Shown here one piece after another: positions 1 through 6,464 of a stretch of 6,464 bases of DNA; position 1 is the stretch's first letter, and the number at the start of each line of letters is the position of its first letter. The notes below the pieces were generated by a model. The model did not search any database and was not told where the DNA came from. It saw only the letters and a program-made list of their open reading frames with translations. A program made the translations under genes and the position numbers. The stretch lies in contig DDYM01000035.1 in assembly GCA_002347985.1 (NCBI GenBank), forward strand, positions 1,429 through 7,892, in the 5' to 3' direction. The DNA is from Bacteroidetes bacterium UBA2234. GTDB lineage: Bacteria; Bacteroidota; Bacteroidia; NS11-12g; UBA955.

Positions 1-7
1 CTTGCTT

Positions 8-343
8 ATGGAAAAGAATAAATTGAAAATTTCTGAAAAGAGTTGCTCCTTGAGAGACGTATTAGACATTATTGGTGGGAAATGGTCTATGCCCATCATT
101 TATATTTTATCCAAAGGCAAAATGCGTTTCATGGAAATTGAGCGAAGTGTGGAGGGTATCAATACCCGCATGTTGGTGAAGGAACTCAAAAACATGGAAG
201 CCAATGGCATCGTTACACGTGAAGTTTTTCCCACCGTGCCTCCCACAGTGGAGTATGCGCTCACCGAAAAGGGTGAGAAATTGCTTCCCAGCATCGTGTC
301 GCTTCATCAATGGGGCGAGGAGTTTGCCAATGGAATGACTTGA
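8..343 (+). CDS. HxlR-family winged-helix transcriptional regulator
   Basis: This encodes a 111-residue cytoplasmic DNA-binding protein of the HxlR (MarR-like) family, which usually acts as a dimer on palindromic operators and often senses electrophiles or oxidants. The family signature runs through the whole protein: Cys13 followed by the LDIIGGKW block (residues 19-26), KMRFMEIERSVEGI in the recognition-helix region (38-51), MLVKELKNMEANGIVTR (55-71), the wing motif VPPTVEYALTEKG (77-89) and a terminal HQWGEE helix (100-105). Length is normal for the family. ATG at 8 is the likely start; a TTG at 2 is in frame, adds two residues and lies at the window edge, so a start further upstream cannot be excluded. 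No ribosome binding site is visible. The downstream gene begins about 110 bp away on the same strand and is functionally unrelated. The regulated gene is unknown, and may lie upstream of the window, since HxlR regulators often control a divergent neighbour. The family call is firm; the ligand is not known. Confidence 0.93.
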   Translation: MEKNKLKISEKSCSLRDVLDIIGGKWSMPIIYILSKGKMRFMEIERSVEGINTRMLVKELKNMEANGIVTREVFPTVPPTVEYALTEKGEKLLPSIVSLHQWGEEFANGMT

Positions 344-447
344 TTTGTTTTGACTAAATTCATGGGGACACCTAAATGAATGATAAAAGTTTCTGAATCG
401 TGCTCACTTTTTCAGGATAGGCAACAATATTAAAGTATTCGTTGTCA

Positions 448-469
448 ATGTGATGAATTTTCATCACAT
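448..469. promoter_or_regulatory. Perfect 10-bp inverted repeat on the start codons of the large secreted protein gene
   Basis: The arms are ATGTGATGAA (448-457) and TTCATCACAT (460-469), exact reverse complements with a TT spacer. The left arm contains the GTG 450 and ATG 453 start candidates, and the right arm ends on the first two bases of ATG 468. It may be a regulator operator or, in the mRNA, a hairpin of about 9 bp with a 4-nt loop that could hide the start region. The TGTGA/TCACA half-sites recall Crp/Fnr sites, but their 10-nt spacing is not the usual 6. Function is inferred. Confidence 0.5.
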
Positions 470-3400
470 GAATTTATTCTTGAAATTTAGAAAAAACACT
501 TACGCCATTGTTCTATTCGTTTTGGTTCAATGCGCAGCGCCTTTAAGTGCCTCCAATTACACATACGGAAGTGAAATTTGGGCTACCCACATTACCAAAA
601 ATAAATACGAAATCAGTTACCGCGCATATCGTGTTTGTGGGGCTATGACATCTGCGCCGTCATCAGTATTCATAGTCGCTTACGGCGGTAAAAATGCGAC
701 TTGTGGCACGGTCTCGTTAACTGCCCCTTTGATATCGAAAAGCTACATCGGACTCAAGTGTTCTACCTCTATTGACTGCGATAAAAGCAATCGTTTCACA
801 GAATTTATTTATAAGTGCACGGTGAATCTCGACAGTTCGATTTTTACGAATATCATGTCCGGCAGCTCTTGTAAAAACATAACCTTTGCTGTGTATGGCT
901 ACTTGGTTCCTACCACATTGCCTTGCTTTAATTGGGACGCATGGACATCAACCACGCTTTACCTAGAAAATTTGGCCAATTGTTCGAAAACTACAAACAC
1001 CCCGCCTGCAAGGATGTTCGACCCGTTGAGAACTATTCAACTGGATCGAAGCATTATCTTTAACCAGGGACTTTCAGATACTACGGACAGAGATGTGTTG
1101 CGATACGAACTTTCTCCTTCTAACTATGAGATACCCTACAAAAACAAAATTTGTGTAAATACGCCTACCAAAGATCTCAGCCATCCGTTCACCCCAACTT
1201 GCGCAGGGACGACTCTCTGTAGTTCCAATGTCAAAACCAATCCAGTGCGGGGTACTTTTTTCGATACCACCGATGGAGTTTTCATCTTTAGCCCTAGCGT
1301 TGATGGTGAAATTGGCGTTGCCTGTGTGAAAGTAAAAGAATATCGAATCAATAAAAATGGCAAATACACCCTCGTTGCGGAACACCAAAGAGAAGTCGCA
1401 GCGCTGGTGGTGGATCCCAATGGAAAAAATGAATCGCCAAAGGCCCTGCTCACACAAAAAACAGTGCTTAAGGTTTGCGTGGGTACAACCGTTAAACAAA
1501 AATTTGTGGAATTTGAAGACGCCCTAACGCCCTTTCAAACCGTTGCAGATAGTTTACAAGTGATCGTTCCGCCTACCTATCGCGGTGCAAGTATCAAAGT
1601 GTACAGCTCCGCCAAAAACAAACGCAGTTTGGAGTTTAATTGGACACCCACAATGGCGGATACGTTTGCAGAAGGCTATGTTTTCCCCATCAAAGTGGTC
1701 GATTTGAATTGCGCCGAACCGCTGTCAACCACATACAATCTGATCGTGAAAGTTTATCCCTATTCCTCAGGATCTCCCCAAGTTGTTTATAAAGGATGCA
1801 ATAAACTTAACTTTTTCATCGATAAATTCAGTGGTGGAAGCGCTCCCAAAGTGAATTGGCAAGTCCAAGATTCTTCCGGGAAATCTTTGGGAACATCGAA
1901 TCGCGTGAACGACAGTATTCAATTGAATGGTTCTGGAAAATACAAAATCTCCGCGCTGCTGTCCAATGAAGGCGGTTGTTTTAAATACTGGGACACCTCA
2001 ATAAATATTATTGATACAGTTGTTAGTTTCTCTTTGGGCAATAAAAAACCTTTTGCCGATACCTTCAATTGTCCGAATGGACAAATCCAATTGGGTCCCA
2101 AAAATATCGTTGCCAGAAAAGGGTCGTTGACCTATCAATGGTATGGCATGGATGCCTCAATTTCAGTGCTTACCATGAATCCTCGTTATGTGGATTTTAC
2201 AACCCTAACCAAAATTGGCAACAACAAAGGAATTGTCATCAAAACAGATAAAGACACAGCCGTAGTATTGGTGATAACCGATGTGAAAGGTTGTATCGAA
2301 GCGCAGCAGATGAATATCAAGCAAATTTACAGCGACCCCATTCAATGGAAAAAATCACCGCTGTTGCCGCTATGTGCTTCCGATGCGCCGCTCAATCTGA
2401 TCGAACCCACTAATAAAAATATGCTCAATGGAGGTCCCAAATCAAACATCTATTTTCTAAATGGAAAATCCTTAGATCGATTTGGTCCAAATTATTACAA
2501 ATTACGGGCGCCTTCGGCCATCAAAGGGGTAGATAAGATTGCGCTTTCAATCGTAGCCGCCTACGACACCCTCGGTTGTATGAGTTACGATACAAATACC
2601 ATCGATGTGATTTATCGACCGTTGTTTGAATTGGCCAATACCAAAAACATTTGTAGCGGTGATTCGGCCTTTTTTCTTGAGGATGCCGTAGATAAACCAA
2701 CCCAAAACGCGATGCCCTATGAGTGGAAAATCATCGGAATGCCTCCGAAATCGATCGCCCAATTGATGACACTCACTGTGGGTGGTAGAAGGGGGACGCA
2801 TTTGGTAACCCATATCGACTCCATAGCGGTGGGAAGTTATAAACTGCAAGCTTGTGCCGTGGATTCCACATTCGGCTGTCGGGCCTGCGATACCACCACC
2901 ATCATCGCCAAAGCACAAACCAAATATACTTATACGGGCGATACCCTGTTTTGTCCGAACGATGCGCCATTCCACTTCCGAAGTCAATTGAAGATTTCAT
3001 CGAATGAATCCAGCGATACTACCTACAGCGTGAGACTTTATTCTGTGAATGGGAACACCAATCCATCGGCGAGTATTCAGAAAGTTTTTGATAAAAACAG
3101 CAGTGTGGTTACCCCGCGGGCTGCGGTTGGAAGGGTTGCCATTCGCGTAGAATCTTCCAAGTATTGTTATGCCGACGGCAATATCGCCCTGCGCATTCAG
3201 GATACTTTGCCTATCTCATTTACAGTAAGTCCCGATACGGTAATTCGTTTGCCTCAGTCATCATTTACTTTCACCGCCAATACCAATTCACCGCGCGTGT
3301 GGTGGTATTTCGGCACGGGAAACAAAGCAGATACGTCGCTCTCAGACCCCATCACCTGGTTGTTCGATAACAAAGTCGCCAATTACAAGGTATCAGCCCG

Positions 3401-3707
3401 AAGTTTTCACAAAAATGGATGCTATGGTGAGTTTACCAAGCGAATATCAATTTGGGATGTTTCAGGAATTACGCGTTTCGATCGCGAAGCAAAAATCACG
3501 TCGGATTTGAAACTGATTTCTGGTGATTGGCAGTTCGATGCGTTGGAAGTGTACGACATTCAAGGCAAGTTGATTTATCAATCAAGAGAAAACAATGGAG
3601 TTCCCATGTTAAAGATTGCCAAAGGAATTTACACCTACAAGATCAAAGCGCATACAGCCCAAGAAACGGTTGAAAAGGCCGGAAAGTGGTCGAACTTTGG
3701 GGAATAG
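453..3707 (+). CDS. Large secreted Ig-like/PKD surface protein with degenerate T9SS type A tail
   Basis: This is a 1084-residue exported protein, probably cell-surface or released; its function is unknown, though adhesion is plausible. Residues 1-33 form a signal peptide (basic FRKN stretch, hydrophobic AIVLFVLV core, probable cleavage after PLSA). Residues 34-330 are cysteine-rich (Cys 62, 84, 103, 109, 122, 140, 158, 177, 234, 250, 256, 291). They resemble the N-terminal module of Bacteroidota gliding-associated/PKD proteins: GSEI with KYEISYRAYRVC, a TPP motif, D-x-D-x-L-x-Y-E-L at 212-220, and CVKVKEYR at 291-298 followed by NGKYT. Residues 442-917 hold about five Ig-like modules, and 921-1002 a PKD-like domain (WWYFGTG, YKVSARSFHKNGC). 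The end has VYDIQGKLIY (1033-1042) and KGIYTYKI (1057-1064), typical of the T9SS type A sorting domain, but no NP motif and an unusual final KWSNFGE. Alternative starts are GTG 450 and ATG 468; 468 gives an equally good signal peptide, and all three overlap an inverted repeat. No Shine-Dalgarno is seen. Domain calls come from motif recognition only. Confidence 0.85.
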   Translation: MNFHHMNLFLKFRKNTYAIVLFVLVQCAAPLSASNYTYGSEIWATHITKNKYEISYRAYRVCGAMTSAPSSVFIVAYGGKNATCGTVSLTAPLISKSYIGLKCSTSIDCDKSNRFTEFIYKCTVNLDSSIFTNIMSGSSCKNITFAVYGYLVPTTLPCFNWDAWTSTTLYLENLANCSKTTNTPPARMFDPLRTIQLDRSIIFNQGLSDTTDRDVLRYELSPSNYEIPYKNKICVNTPTKDLSHPFTPTCAGTTLCSSNVKTNPVRGTFFDTTDGVFIFSPSVDGEIGVACVKVKEYRINKNGKYTLVAEHQREVAALVVDPNGKNESPKALLTQKTVLKVCVGTTVKQKFVEFEDALTPFQTVADSLQVIVPPTYRGASIKVYSSAKNKRSLEFNWTPTMADTFAEGYVFPIKVVDLNCAEPLSTTYNLIVKVYPYSSGSPQVVYKGCNKLNFFIDKFSGGSAPKVNWQVQDSSGKSLGTSNRVNDSIQLNGSGKYKISALLSNEGGCFKYWDTSINIIDTVVSFSLGNKKPFADTFNCPNGQIQLGPKNIVARKGSLTYQWYGMDASISVLTMNPRYVDFTTLTKIGNNKGIVIKTDKDTAVVLVITDVKGCIEAQQMNIKQIYSDPIQWKKSPLLPLCASDAPLNLIEPTNKNMLNGGPKSNIYFLNGKSLDRFGPNYYKLRAPSAIKGVDKIALSIVAAYDTLGCMSYDTNTIDVIYRPLFELANTKNICSGDSAFFLEDAVDKPTQNAMPYEWKIIGMPPKSIAQLMTLTVGGRRGTHLVTHIDSIAVGSYKLQACAVDSTFGCRACDTTTIIAKAQTKYTYTGDTLFCPNDAPFHFRSQLKISSNESSDTTYSVRLYSVNGNTNPSASIQKVFDKNSSVVTPRAAVGRVAIRVESSKYCYADGNIALRIQDTLPISFTVSPDTVIRLPQSSFTFTANTNSPRVWWYFGTGNKADTSLSDPITWLFDNKVANYKVSARSFHKNGCYGEFTKRISIWDVSGITRFDREAKITSDLKLISGDWQFDALEVYDIQGKLIYQSRENNGVPMLKIAKGIYTYKIKAHTAQETVEKAGKWSNFGE
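1776..3203 (+). repeat. Tandem Ig-like modules with paired cysteines
   Basis: Inside the gene at 453-3707, residues 442-917 show a repeating layout. A Cys near the start of each module (KGC 449, NCPNG 540, LCASDAP 641, ICSGDSA 734, FCPNDAP 834) is followed 60-76 residues later by a second Cys, often in a GC motif (509, 614, 709, 809, 905). Spacing between modules is 91-101 residues. This is the usual build of Ig-like/PKD-like modules in Bacteroidota surface proteins; the paired cysteines probably form one disulfide per module. The modules are too diverged to be DNA-level repeats. Confidence 0.6.
3213..3458 (+). other. PKD-like domain within the large secreted protein
   Basis: Residues 921-1002 of the protein encoded at 453-3707 have the PKD layout: an opening FTVSPDTV strand, FTFTANT, the WWYFGTG core in place of the classic W-x-F-G-D-G, a DPITWLF segment, YKVSARSF and NGCYGEF before the last strand. 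The domain is a beta-sandwich spacer common in extracellular proteins and is placed directly before the sorting tail. Confidence 0.6.
3486..3704 (+). other. Degenerate T9SS type A C-terminal sorting domain
   Basis: Residues 1012-1084 of the large secreted protein. VYDIQGKLIY and KGIYTYKI match the core of the type A sorting domain, which directs export across the outer membrane by the type IX system and is then cut off. Departures from the family are a missing N-terminal NP motif (the equivalent stretch is AKITSDLKLISGDWQF) and an end of KAGKWSNFGE where G-K-L/V-V-K is usual. Whether it still works as a signal cannot be told from sequence. Confidence 0.6.
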
Positions 3708-3804
3708 GGGTCGAAAAAATCATTTTATTTTTCTTCGTTTACAGGCGAGAAATAGTGGACATTATTGACGGTTTTTGAAGTTCTGCGGGGCTGTGATTTT
3801 TTGG

Positions 3805-3834
3805 TTGGAAATTTTCCATGCTAAAATAAATTTT
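3805..3834 (+). promoter_or_regulatory. Putative Bacteroidota-type promoter for the propeller gene
   Basis: TTG at 3805-3807 is followed after 19 nt by TAAATTTT at 3827-3834. This fits the known Bacteroidota pattern TTG-N17-23-TAnnTTTG with a single mismatch at the last base. Transcription would begin near 3840, giving a leader of roughly 55 nt before ATG 3897. The region is AT-rich, so a chance match is possible. Confidence 0.35.
3806..3818. promoter_or_regulatory. 13-bp palindrome inside the putative promoter
   Basis: TGGAAA and TTTCCA flank a single central T. The element overlaps the -33-like box and lies upstream of the -7-like box, a position where a repressor site would block transcription. 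No regulator can be named. Confidence 0.25.
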
Positions 3835-3875
3835 CATTTTGGGGGTCTTCAATAGAAGTTGTGTTAAGCGTCTCG

Positions 3876-3887
3876 TTAAACGTTTAA
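3876..3887. promoter_or_regulatory. 12-bp palindrome just upstream of the propeller gene start
   Basis: TTAAACGTTTAA is a perfect palindrome ending 9 nt before ATG 3897, in the leader and over the usual ribosome-binding zone. It carries the in-frame TAA (3885-3887) that fixes the gene's start. It could be an operator; an RNA hairpin would be weak and would need loop bases from the centre. Confidence 0.25.
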
Positions 3888-3896
3888 AAACTCGCT

Positions 3897-6464
3897 ATGA
3901 AGAAAAAAATCCCATTTGTAATTCTCTCCCTGATTTTCAATTTTCTACCAGTTCATGCACAATTAATCTCCCAATGGGAAAATACATATTCTGGAATAGG
4001 TGATTTTGGGGATCGTTTCAATTCAGTCGTTGCCGATGCAAACAACAATATCTACGTAACGGGTTATTCAGTAAATACAAATTCCGATCGCGATGTGGTT
4101 GTTGCAAAATACAATTCCAGTTTTCAATTGCAGTGGCGTAAAACTTTTCTCGGTACAGGTAATGGGCCAGATGAAGGCAAGAAAATTCTCCTTCATCCTA
4201 ACGGGAACATTCTGGTCATGGCCTATGTCAATAACAAATCCGTGGGAAACGACTTCTTCACGATTATGTTAAAAAGTACGGGCGACACGGTATGGACGAG
4301 ATCCTACAATAGCCCAACAACCAATTTATATGATGAACCCAATGCGATTACCATAGACGCGCAGGGCAATGTTGTAGTAGTTGGCGATAGCGATAAAGAT
4401 CCATCTCCCGTAGTCAATAACGATTATTTAATTGTAAAATATAGCAGCGCGGGGTCTTTGTTATTCTCCACTAGATATAATTCTACTGCCAATAACAACG
4501 ATCGCGCTTTCAGTGTTGTGACCGATGCAACAAACAATATTATTGTAACAGGTAGAGTATTCAATGGTAAAGATGATGATTTTATGACCATTAAATACAA
4601 CGCTTCTGGGGCACTTCAATGGTTAAAACCTTTTGATAATGGAGGTACAGATCGTGCTACATCTGTGGGAATCGATAAAAATGGAAATATTTATGTTGTT
4701 GGTCGGTCAAACAATGGAAACGATGATGATTATCGACTTATTCAATACAATTCGAGTGGGGCAGTCGTTTTTAACGTCTTCTATGATGTTGCGGGCCATG
4801 ACCGACCCATAGACATGGTTGTGAACCCTTCAGGTGGTTGTGTAATCACAGGTAGATGCGACGGAAATCCTGCTCTGGGTATTGATTACGATATTCATAC
4901 AGTAGCTTATACTTCTACGGGTACTAAATCATGGGTAAGCATTTTTAAGGGTGCTGCTCTGAACGATGACATTCCCGCAAGTATAAAGTTTGGAGCCAAT
5001 GGAAATGTAATTGTTGCCGGATATACAGATGCCGACAATTCGGCCAATATAAGCAATGATATACTCCTACTACAGTATTCCAGCACCGGCTCAGAATTAA
5101 TCAAGCAGACTTTTAATGGTCAAGGGAATAAAAATGATGAAGGAACAGAAGCAGTTGCTTTAACCAACGGGAATGTGGTTGTTGTGGGTTCCGCCTCCAA
5201 CGCGAGTGATCAGACAGAAGCCATTGGTTTACTATACAAAAGTAACGCGGCCGCAGTATCTCAATTCATCTCAAATGGATTTGGTGATAATGGCGATAAC
5301 GTGAGAGGGGTTCTCACAGATCAATCCGGCAATATTTATTTCAGTGGGTACACAGTAAACAAAGACCAAAATAGAGATTTTGCCTATGGGAAATTAGACC
5401 CCAAAGGAACTTTGTTATGGAAAAAAGATACCACAGGTTCGCTATTCGGCAGTGATGAAGAAGCAAATTCTATGGCCATCGATTCCAGTGGAAATTTACT
5501 GGTAGGGGGGTATTTGAAAAATTCAGGTACATCGTCTGATATTTATCTCGAAAAATTGAGTCCTTCAGGTACGAGGATTTGGAATTTTACATTTGACGGC
5601 CCAATCAATGAGTCCGATCGCGCTGCCGATATCGTAGTGAATAAATTGGGGGATGTATTTGTTGTGGGGAAAACGGATGTGGATCCCTCATGGCAGGTGA
5701 ACGATGATATTTTGGTAATGAAAATAAGTAGCGCCGGAAAACTGCTGTTTACCCAAACATTTTCATCAAGTACCCTTGTTGATAAGGGCCAAATCGCAAA
5801 ATTGAATTCTACAGGTGAACTTGTGGTGGCAGGTGTGTTACAAAATGGAATCAACGACAACCTGATTGTTCTAAAGTATAACACAACCGGAACATTGTTG
5901 TGGTCAAAAACGATTGATATTTCCGGTGGGAATGATAAGTTGAATGATATGTTGGTTGACAATTCTGGGAATATCCTCGTTACCGGACAATGTCAAAAAA
6001 GTGCTCAATCTGTGAATTATGAAGCGTTTACTTTGTGTTTGAGTGCAGCCGGTCAACAGACTTGGGTTAAATATATTGGAAATTCAGGCAACGGATTGGA
6101 TGAAGGTGTGAGCCTTACTTTAGACGTAGATAATTCAATTTGGGTGTCTGGTAACATTGATTCAGATACAACAGTAAATAGCAATTTAGATGTTTTTTTG
6201 ATGCATTACGACAATACTGGAAAAGAGTTGCTTTCCGCTCCTGTCTTTTACGCGGGTCAATATTCTGATGAGGTTGATGATATTGAATTGATAGAAAATG
6301 GAATTCCATGCATTGCAATTCACTCAAATACTGCAAGTACATCCAAGATTGATTTTGCTATGAATTTGATAGAGTATAAAAATGGAAAACTTTCAATATC
6401 CTACCAACGCAATGTTTCAGACAGCATAGATGTGGCCAATACGATAAAATGGCATTCTCCCAGT
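3897..6464 (+). CDS. Secreted SBBP-type beta-propeller repeat protein, 3' end cut by the window
   Basis: An open frame of 856 codons runs without a stop to the last base, so the C-terminus is missing. ATG 3897 is the first possible start after an in-frame TAA at 3885. Residues 1-21 are a signal peptide (MKKK, hydrophobic core, cleavage after PVHA). The rest is tandem repeats of 50-57 residues following a pattern like D-E/R-x-x-x-S-x-x-x-D-x-x-G-N-I-Y-V-x-G-Y, then N-D-D-x-x-x-x-K-Y-x-x-x-G-x-L-x-W-x-K-x-F. This matches SBBP beta-propeller repeats, where each unit makes one four-stranded blade. Fifteen units are complete and a sixteenth starts at residue 842. The related delta-60 repeat is an alternative name, but GN-I-Y-V-x-G-Y fits SBBP better. 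Such proteins in Bacteroidota are extracellular and often end in a T9SS sorting domain, which would lie beyond the window. Ligand and role are unknown; no catalytic motif is seen. The gene is 189 bp from its upstream neighbour, behind a promoter-like element, so it is probably transcribed on its own. Confidence 0.88.
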   Translation, partial: MKKKIPFVILSLIFNFLPVHAQLISQWENTYSGIGDFGDRFNSVVADANNNIYVTGYSVNTNSDRDVVVAKYNSSFQLQWRKTFLGTGNGPDEGKKILLHPNGNILVMAYVNNKSVGNDFFTIMLKSTGDTVWTRSYNSPTTNLYDEPNAITIDAQGNVVVVGDSDKDPSPVVNNDYLIVKYSSAGSLLFSTRYNSTANNNDRAFSVVTDATNNIIVTGRVFNGKDDDFMTIKYNASGALQWLKPFDNGGTDRATSVGIDKNGNIYVVGRSNNGNDDDYRLIQYNSSGAVVFNVFYDVAGHDRPIDMVVNPSGGCVITGRCDGNPALGIDYDIHTVAYTSTGTKSWVSIFKGAALNDDIPASIKFGANGNVIVAGYTDADNSANISNDILLLQYSSTGSELIKQTFNGQGNKNDEGTEAVALTNGNVVVVGSASNASDQTEAIGLLYKSNAAAVSQFISNGFGDNGDNVRGVLTDQSGNIYFSGYTVNKDQNRDFAYGKLDPKGTLLWKKDTTGSLFGSDEEANSMAIDSSGNLLVGGYLKNSGTSSDIYLEKLSPSGTRIWNFTFDGPINESDRAADIVVNKLGDVFVVGKTDVDPSWQVNDDILVMKISSAGKLLFTQTFSSSTLVDKGQIAKLNSTGELVVAGVLQNGINDNLIVLKYNTTGTLLWSKTIDISGGNDKLNDMLVDNSGNILVTGQCQKSAQSVNYEAFTLCLSAAGQQTWVKYIGNSGNGLDEGVSLTLDVDNSIWVSGNIDSDTTVNSNLDVFLMHYDNTGKELLSAPVFYAGQYSDEVDDIELIENGIPCIAIHSNTASTSKIDFAMNLIEYKNGKLSISYQRNVSDSIDVANTIKWHSPS
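4011..6464 (+). repeat. Fifteen complete SBBP propeller repeats plus start of a sixteenth
   Basis: Within the gene starting at 3897, units begin at the Asp residues 39, 92, 146, 202, 252, 302, 357, 414, 467, 520, 574, 629, 680, 735, 791 and 842 (the last one incomplete). Spacing is 50-57 residues (150-171 bp). The repeat is clear at protein level but well diverged in DNA, so it is an old array and not a recent expansion. Units 8 and 15 are the most degraded: both lack the hydrophobic-aromatic position late in the repeat, and unit 15 has lost the GN-I-Y-V core (IPCIAIHSN instead). Confidence 0.85.

Noticed and set aside
393..415. Short inverted repeat CTGAA / TTCAG after the HxlR gene, considered as a terminator.
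   Set aside because: Five base pairs around a 13-nt loop with no T-run after it is too weak to call.
344..449. Search for a Bacteroidota promoter upstream of the large secreted protein gene.
   Set aside because: TA-containing candidates near 355, 373, 431 and 436 fit TAnnTTTG poorly, or lack a TTG at proper spacing. No promoter is claimed.
448..469. Crp/Fnr binding site at the start-codon palindrome.
   Set aside because: The half-sites TGTGA and TCACA are present, but 10 nt separate them instead of 6, so only a general operator or hairpin is claimed.
519..542. Possible lipoprotein signal at LVQC in the N-terminus of the large secreted protein.
   Set aside because: Gln before the Cys does not fit the lipobox, which needs a small residue there. 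The later PLSA site suits ordinary signal peptidase.
1074..1499. Antisense open frames on the - strand, here and at 1136-1453, 2547-2987 and 5543-5962.
   Set aside because: They lie wholly inside strongly supported + strand genes. Their translations show no family motifs and none has a promoter or operon context, so they are shadows.
3712..3740. Possible terminator after the large secreted protein gene: CGAA-AAAA pairing with TTTT-c-TTCG, followed by TTT.
   Set aside because: The stem has only two G-C pairs plus a bulge, and the T-run after it is just three bases. In an AT-rich gap this pairing is expected by chance.

Overview
The window reads as chromosomal DNA from a member of the Bacteroidota. 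Three things point there. The first large gene carries a C-terminal segment resembling a type IX secretion (T9SS) type A sorting domain. Both large genes encode exported, repeat-built surface proteins of kinds common in that phylum. The start codons lack Shine-Dalgarno sequences, and one intergenic region holds a match to the Bacteroidota promoter pattern TTG-N19-TAnnTTTG. The lineage within the phylum cannot be named from this sequence.

Layout, all genes on the + strand: (1) 8-343, a small HxlR-type winged-helix regulator whose start lies at the window edge. (2) 453-3707, a 1084-residue secreted protein: signal peptide, cysteine-rich N-terminal module, about five tandem Ig-like modules each with a pair of cysteines, a PKD-like domain and a degenerate T9SS tail. 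(3) 3897-6464, the first 856 residues of a second secreted protein that runs off the right edge. It consists of a signal peptide and fifteen complete SBBP-type beta-propeller repeats plus the start of a sixteenth. The - strand carries no convincing gene.

The two gaps between genes are short (109 and 189 bp) but structured. A perfect 10-bp inverted repeat with a 2-nt spacer sits exactly on the candidate start codons of the second gene. The 189-bp gap holds a promoter-like pair of boxes with a 13-bp palindrome inside it, and a 12-bp palindrome eight bases before the third gene's ATG.

How the genes work together: the two large proteins would both be exported through Sec and act at or outside the outer membrane, one probably via T9SS. 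The sequence shows no enzyme, partner or pathway tying them together, and the promoter-like element before the third gene suggests separate transcription. The HxlR regulator's target is unknown. I see no mobile element, CRISPR array, RNA gene or defence system, and no clear new system. The most notable signals are the start-codon palindrome and evidence that the propeller gene arose by duplication of an eight-blade unit.
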